Shown here in pieces: positions 6,801-10,152 of a stretch of 10,152 nt of DNA. This DNA comes from Verrucomicrobiota bacterium (lineage in GTDB: Bacteria > Verrucomicrobiota > Verrucomicrobiia > Verrucomicrobiales > DEV007), in contig JAHDCN010000024.1 in assembly GCA_020629815.1 (NCBI GenBank), positions 1 to 10,152 of the forward strand, read 5' to 3'. The position numbers were made by a program, and so were the translations under genes. A model generated the notes under the pieces. That model was not told the DNA's origin. It made no database searches and was given only the letters and a program-made list of their open reading frames with translations. Positions within the stretch are counted from its first letter, which is position 1. Every line of letters begins with the position of its first letter.

Positions 6801-6846
6801 CCTTCGCGAGATTTCTCGACTCGCAAGCTCGCTCGAAATGACAATG
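6801..6846 (-). repeat. Dispersed GTCATTTCGAGCG-type intergenic repeat
   Basis: Read on the minus strand this is CATTGTCATTTCGAGCGAGC followed by TTGCGAGTCGAGAAATCTCG and CGAAGG. It matches from memory a short repeat with a 'GTCATTTCGAGCG...GAGAAATCTC' pattern seen between genes in many bacterial phyla. The minus-strand piece CATTGTCATTTC also occurs on the plus strand at 31-42. Internal GCGAG/CTCGC and CGAGA/TCTCG arms permit several short hairpins. Confidence 0.6.
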
Positions 6847-6858
6847 GTGAGGTAGGGC

Positions 6859-6915
6859 AATCGAGAAACCTAACCCTGTTGAGTGTTCGACCTAACCCTG
6901 TTGACTCCGAATAGT
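6859..6915 (-). repeat. 22-nt-periodic AACAGGGTT repeat array, copy 2
   Basis: Two identical cores, AACCCTGTT on the plus strand (6872-6880 and 6894-6902), lie 22 bp apart, and 15 bp including them (ACCTAACCCTGTTGA) are exactly repeated at 6868-6882 and 6890-6904. On the minus strand the full spacer between them (6893 to 6881) reads AGGTCGAACACTC, matching the spacer at 105-117 (AGGTCGGGGACTC) at ten of thirteen positions. On the minus strand both cores read AACAGGGTT; neither shows the flipped core seen at 118-126. Confidence 0.8.
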
Positions 6916-6960
6916 CACAAATTTCCAGGTTTCGACAACATTCGGAGCAGGTCATTTTTT

Positions 6961-6992
6961 TTGAAAAATGGTCTGCGGTTGTGTGTTATATT
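6961..6992 (+). promoter_or_regulatory. Possible promoter with extended -10 (TGT-TATATT)
   Basis: TATATT at 6987-6992 is directly preceded by TGT at 6984-6986, an extended -10 layout. A TTGAAA at 6961-6966 could serve as a -35 box but lies 20 bp away, longer than the usual 16-18. Transcription would start near 6999-7001, at the in-frame GTG at 7001, giving a leaderless message. If translation begins at the ATG at 6968 instead, this promoter would be inside the gene and irrelevant. Confidence 0.35.
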
Positions 6993-8917
6993 CTCGCCCC
7001 GTGTCCGATCCTCCCTCATCATCCCAGAAGCCTCAGGCAACGACGACCGTTGCCAATGTGAAGCCGAAGGCTGCTCCGATTCCGCCAGCGCTTCGGCCGG
7101 AAGAGTCACTGGCTCCTCTTGGTCAAATCTTCGCGACGTCGGCGAACCCTCAAGCTTTTCGGTCCCAGCTCTGTGAATATATCCGTGCATTGGTGGGAGC
7201 TCGCTGGACGATTCTTTTCGAGAACAGCGAGGAAGGGAATATTCAGCCGATCGCCGCTACTCAGGGGGCAACGAAAACCCCGGAGGTGGATGCGGTTCTG
7301 GCAAAAGCTTTCAAGTCTTTCTCCAGTCAGAAAAAGGAGGCGATGCTGCAGAACCAGCAGCATCTGATTTTGATTGTCCCTTTCAAACCAATGGATGGAA
7401 ATCCGGTTGCTATTGCGACGGCGCTGCCTCCAAATCGCATGGCGTTCGCCGAGCCGTGTTTTACAATTTTGCACCTCGCTACCCAGTTTCTGGTGCAGCG
7501 GGAGCTGCTCACCACTGCGGGGGAGAAGGAGGGCGCGTTTGATCAGGCGACTTTGCTGGTGGAAATGATTTCACGAACTCAGGAGCGGGATACGTTTGCC
7601 CGTTCGCTGTATTCGCTTTCAGCGGAGTTGGAGAAGTTTTTCCAATGCGACCGGGTGGCGATTGGGGTGAAGAAAGGGAGCTCTTGCCGGGTGGAGGCAG
7701 TCTCGGGGATGACCGGGGACAAGCTGAAAAACCTGGGTACGTCACAGCTTCGCGCTGCGCTCACCGAAGCGATGTCGGTCGGCCGGATGACGGTTTGGCC
7801 GCGGCAGGATGATCTGCCTGAGGACGCAGCGGTTTCGGCGAGTCACGATGATTTGATGCGTTCGTTTCAGGTGGACCGCATGGTGGTCGCTCCTTTTTTC
7901 GAGGCGGAACAGGCTGGTGAAGATGATGAAAGAACCGAGAATCCGGTCGGGGCGATCGCTCTTCTCTGGAGCGGCGCCGGTGCGCGTCAGTCGGGGGTGA
8001 CGCCTTATACTTTCAATTTGCTGCGGGCAGCGCGTCCGCATTTGTCGGCGCTGGTTCAGCTGTTGCAGAAAGGCAAGCCAGGTCGTTTTCGCAATGGGCT
8101 GGCGAAAGTTTTTGGTGGTTCGTTGGGGCGTAGGCTGGGACTTTTTCTTTTAGGGGCTTTTGTGGGGACGGTTTTGATTTTCCCTATCGAATATAAGGTG
8201 GGTGCTGATTGCCTGGTTCAGGCGATGTCGCGGAGGACAATTGCAGCTCCTTTCGAAAGCCGACTGGAAAGATCGAATGTGAAGCCGGGGGATGTGGTGG
8301 AAAAGGACCAAATTTTGGCGGAGTTAGACGGACGGGAAATCCGGGTCAAGTTGGGTGAGTCGATTGCGGCTCAGAATGCGGCGTTGAAAAAACGTGACCA
8401 ATCGATGGTAGGCATGCGCCCTGCGGAGCTGCAGATGGCACAATTCGAGGCGGATCGGTTGGCGCTGGAAGTGAAGCGGTTGCAATATCAGAATGACAAT
8501 TTGCTGATTCGGGCGCCGATTGACGGCGTGGTGCTAACGGGGAATCTAGAGCGGAGTGCCGGTGTGCCGGTTTCCACTGGACAGAAGCTTTTCGAGATAG
8601 CGCCTTTGAATGAAATGCGGGTGGAGATTTTCATTCCGGAGCAGGAAATCCGCCATGTGGAAAAGGATGATTTGACCTTTGTCAGGCTGGAAGCGCGAGG
8701 TGCTGATCGGCTGGAGACGGTGTTGCAGCATATACATCCGGTTTCCGAAACCGAGAGTGGCGACAATGTGTTTGTAGGTGAGGCAGTGCTTTCCAATGAG
8801 GATGAAAGTTTACGGCCCGGGATGCGTGGCAAGGCGCGCATCGAAGCCGGCAAGAAACCGATCGGTTGGATTTTGTTCCACCGTTTGTATGAATGGCTGA
8901 GGCTGAAGCTCTGGTAA
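6968..8917 (+). CDS. GAF-domain sensor fused to a HlyD-family periplasmic adaptor
   Basis: A 649-residue protein if read from the ATG at 6968; an in-frame GTG at 7001 would give 638. A Pro-rich start is followed by two GAF-like regions (about 50-180 and 195-365; for example ERDTFARSLYSLSAELEKFFQCDRVAIGV), then one membrane helix (about 388-406, GLFLLGAFVGTVLIF). The rest is a HlyD-type adaptor: a lipoyl-like beta segment (420-455, with VKPGDVVEKDQILAELDGRE), a short helical hairpin (about 460-510), the returning lipoyl half (LLIRAPIDGVVLTG, 512-525) and a beta-barrel domain (about 546-627, ending LRPGMRGKARIE). Topology places the GAFs in the cytoplasm and the adaptor in the periplasm. Such adaptors bridge inner-membrane exporters to outer-membrane channels; GAF domains often bind small ligands. 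The M50 protease gene begins 6 nt downstream, so the two are probably one operon. Ligand and cargo are unknown. Confidence 0.82.
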   Translation: MVCGCVLYSRPVSDPPSSSQKPQATTTVANVKPKAAPIPPALRPEESLAPLGQIFATSANPQAFRSQLCEYIRALVGARWTILFENSEEGNIQPIAATQGATKTPEVDAVLAKAFKSFSSQKKEAMLQNQQHLILIVPFKPMDGNPVAIATALPPNRMAFAEPCFTILHLATQFLVQRELLTTAGEKEGAFDQATLLVEMISRTQERDTFARSLYSLSAELEKFFQCDRVAIGVKKGSSCRVEAVSGMTGDKLKNLGTSQLRAALTEAMSVGRMTVWPRQDDLPEDAAVSASHDDLMRSFQVDRMVVAPFFEAEQAGEDDERTENPVGAIALLWSGAGARQSGVTPYTFNLLRAARPHLSALVQLLQKGKPGRFRNGLAKVFGGSLGRRLGLFLLGAFVGTVLIFPIEYKVGADCLVQAMSRRTIAAPFESRLERSNVKPGDVVEKDQILAELDGREIRVKLGESIAAQNAALKKRDQSMVGMRPAELQMAQFEADRLALEVKRLQYQNDNLLIRAPIDGVVLTGNLERSAGVPVSTGQKLFEIAPLNEMRVEIFIPEQEIRHVEKDDLTFVRLEARGADRLETVLQHIHPVSETESGDNVFVGEAVLSNEDESLRPGMRGKARIEAGKKPIGWILFHRLYEWLRLKLW

Positions 8918-8923
8918 CACGAA

Positions 8924-10152
8924 ATGATCGACGCAGGGATACGGGAAATTTCTACAGCTCAGCCGGTGCTGCGGCGGGACATCCGTACCCATTATCAGGA
9001 ATACCGGGGCAAGCCGAGTTACATTGTCGAGGACACGTCTGACGGAAAGTTTTACCACATTGGTTTCCCAGAGCATCAGTTCATCCAGTCATTGAATGGC
9101 TATCGGACGGTTTCTCAAGCGATCGCATTGAATGCCGCTACGCAGGGTGAGGATGCCTTGACCGAATCGCAGGCAGATCAGGTTTTGCGCTGGCTGACAG
9201 AGAATAATCTGCTCGATGACGAGAGCACGAATCAGGCGGAGCGGCGGAAAAATATTCAGTCGAAACGCGAGGGGAAGAAACCGAAGAACTGGCTGCAACA
9301 GGCGATGTTCTTTAAGATTCCACTCGGGTGCCCCAATGGCTTTCTCAACAGAATCACACCTTTTTCAGCCTGGATCTATTCTCTGGCGGGATTGATTTTG
9401 TGGGTGGCTTTGATGGTTTATGCAGGGCTGCAATTTGCCCCGCATTTTGACAAATTTGTAGCAGCATCCGGCCAGGTGATTGCCCCGGGGAACTGGTGGA
9501 GAATTGGTCTGGTCTATGCGTTGCTGAAAATTTTGCATGAGGTCGGGCACGGCGTCGCGGTGAAAAAATACGGCGGAGATGTGCCGACGTGTGGAGTGCA
9601 GATGCTGTTGTTCGTCACCCCGCTGGCATTTGTTGATGCGTCTTCGAGCTGGAAGTTTCCGAACCGCTGGCACCGGATTTTAGTGGCTGCTGGTGGCATG
9701 TATGTGGAGTTGGCAATTGCCGCGGTGTGTTTGGTTCTGTGGACAAAAACGGAGCCGGGCGTGCTGAATACTACTCTGCACAGTGCGGTGTTTGCCGCAT
9801 CGATGGTTACGGTGCTGTTCAACGCGAACCCGCTGATGCGGTTTGATGGCTACTACATTTTGGTCGATCTGCTGGGGATTCCCAACCTCGGCACCAAAGG
9901 TCAGAATTTTCTAAAATGGTTTGGGAAGCGGTTCATCCTAGGCATGAAGGATCTGCCGTTTCCTCCGAATGTGAAGCCGCATCCGGTCGCAATTCCTTTG
10001 TATGGGATTCTTGCCGCGTTGTGGAAGGTCGTGATTTGGGCCGGTATCATGACGATGCTGGCGGTGTTTCTGCAGGGGGCTGGACTGGCGCTTGTTTTGG
10101 TGTCTGTGATTTTCCTTTTGTTTAAGTGGTTGAAGAGTTTTTTCACTTTTGT
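8924..10152 (+). CDS. M50-family membrane metalloprotease with PqqD-like N-terminal domain, partial at 3' end
   Basis: At least 409 residues; the gene continues past the window edge. Residues about 15-100 look like a PqqD/RRE-like winged-helix domain (IVEDTSDGKFYHIGFPEHQF, then SLNGYRTVSQA), which in other systems holds leader peptides. A basic linker (about 105-125) leads to a polytopic membrane part. The zinc-binding HEVGH motif is at 205-209 inside a hydrophobic stretch, and NPLMRFDGYYILVDLLGIPNL (302-322) supplies the second metal ligand, Asp308, as in M50/site-2 proteases. Hydrophobic segments lie at about 149-168, 193-203, 251-274, 285-300 and 357-400. Relatives are often followed by a further HlyD-type domain or adaptor gene; that part is out of view. 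The start at ATG 8924 lies 6 nt after the previous stop. It probably processes or assists export of a peptide or protein. Confidence 0.85.
   Translation, partial: MIDAGIREISTAQPVLRRDIRTHYQEYRGKPSYIVEDTSDGKFYHIGFPEHQFIQSLNGYRTVSQAIALNAATQGEDALTESQADQVLRWLTENNLLDDESTNQAERRKNIQSKREGKKPKNWLQQAMFFKIPLGCPNGFLNRITPFSAWIYSLAGLILWVALMVYAGLQFAPHFDKFVAASGQVIAPGNWWRIGLVYALLKILHEVGHGVAVKKYGGDVPTCGVQMLLFVTPLAFVDASSSWKFPNRWHRILVAAGGMYVELAIAAVCLVLWTKTEPGVLNTTLHSAVFAASMVTVLFNANPLMRFDGYYILVDLLGIPNLGTKGQNFLKWFGKRFILGMKDLPFPPNVKPHPVAIPLYGILAALWKVVIWAGIMTMLAVFLQGAGLALVLVSVIFLLFKWLKSFFTF

Larger units (their letters stand above)
6663..6967. other. Repeat-rich intergenic region, no gene
   Basis: No convincing coding frame is present; short frames here lack domains. 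It contains the dispersed GTCATTTCGAGCG-type repeat (6801-6846) and the second 22-nt repeat array (6859-6915), both listed separately. A T-run (6681-6687) about 18 nt after the stop at 6662 follows an A/G-rich stretch and might end transcription, but no strong stem precedes it. The inverted arms CAGCG and CGCTG flank about 20 nt at roughly 6743-6774; they look unremarkable. Confidence 0.6.

Noticed and set aside
6711..6914. Short open frames in the 6663-6967 intergenic region
   Set aside because: They run through dispersed repeats, have no domain or start signal, and several overlap each other on both strands.

Overview
The window reads as chromosomal DNA of a Gram-negative bacterium, most likely Verrucomicrobiota (Opitutae-like). 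This is inferred from memory of family pairings (a membrane-anchored cyclase-like protein, a secreted sialate O-acetylesterase, a small 'PCxxC' protein next to a 'PIGVMGDH' outer-membrane protein, and a GAF-HlyD/M50 pair), from weak or absent Shine-Dalgarno sequences, and from outer-membrane and periplasmic proteins. No rRNA, tRNA, phage or transposase gene was seen. Eight genes are complete, two more form a toxin-antitoxin-like pair within that count, and one further gene runs off the right edge.

Layout: 1-166 is intergenic and holds a 22-nt-periodic repeat array. 167-640 (-) encodes a HugZ/PNPOx-like flavin-binding protein. 801-3346 (+) is a co-directional run: a membrane-anchored class III cyclase-like protein that lacks its catalytic residues, an overlapping antitoxin/MazF-PemK-like toxin pair, and recR. 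3351-4928 (-) is a secreted sialate O-acetylesterase converging on recR with a 4-bp gap. It diverges from 4974-6662 (+), a small exported or membrane-anchored PCxxC protein followed by a Cys- and Met-rich outer-membrane beta-barrel protein, probably concerned with copper or another soft metal. 6663-6967 is a second repeat-rich intergenic region. 6968-10152 (+) starts an export-type operon: a cytoplasmic GAF sensor fused through one membrane helix to a periplasmic HlyD-type adaptor, then an M50 membrane metalloprotease with a PqqD-like N-terminal domain, cut by the window end.

The most unusual non-coding signal is the repeat shared by the two intergenic regions: a 9-bp core (AACAGGGTT) spaced exactly 22 bp with a conserved 13-bp spacer, in which one copy has its central triplet inverted between the palindromic AAC/GTT arms. 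The most unusual proteins are the apparently dead cyclase and the GAF-TM-HlyD fusion paired with an M50 protease.
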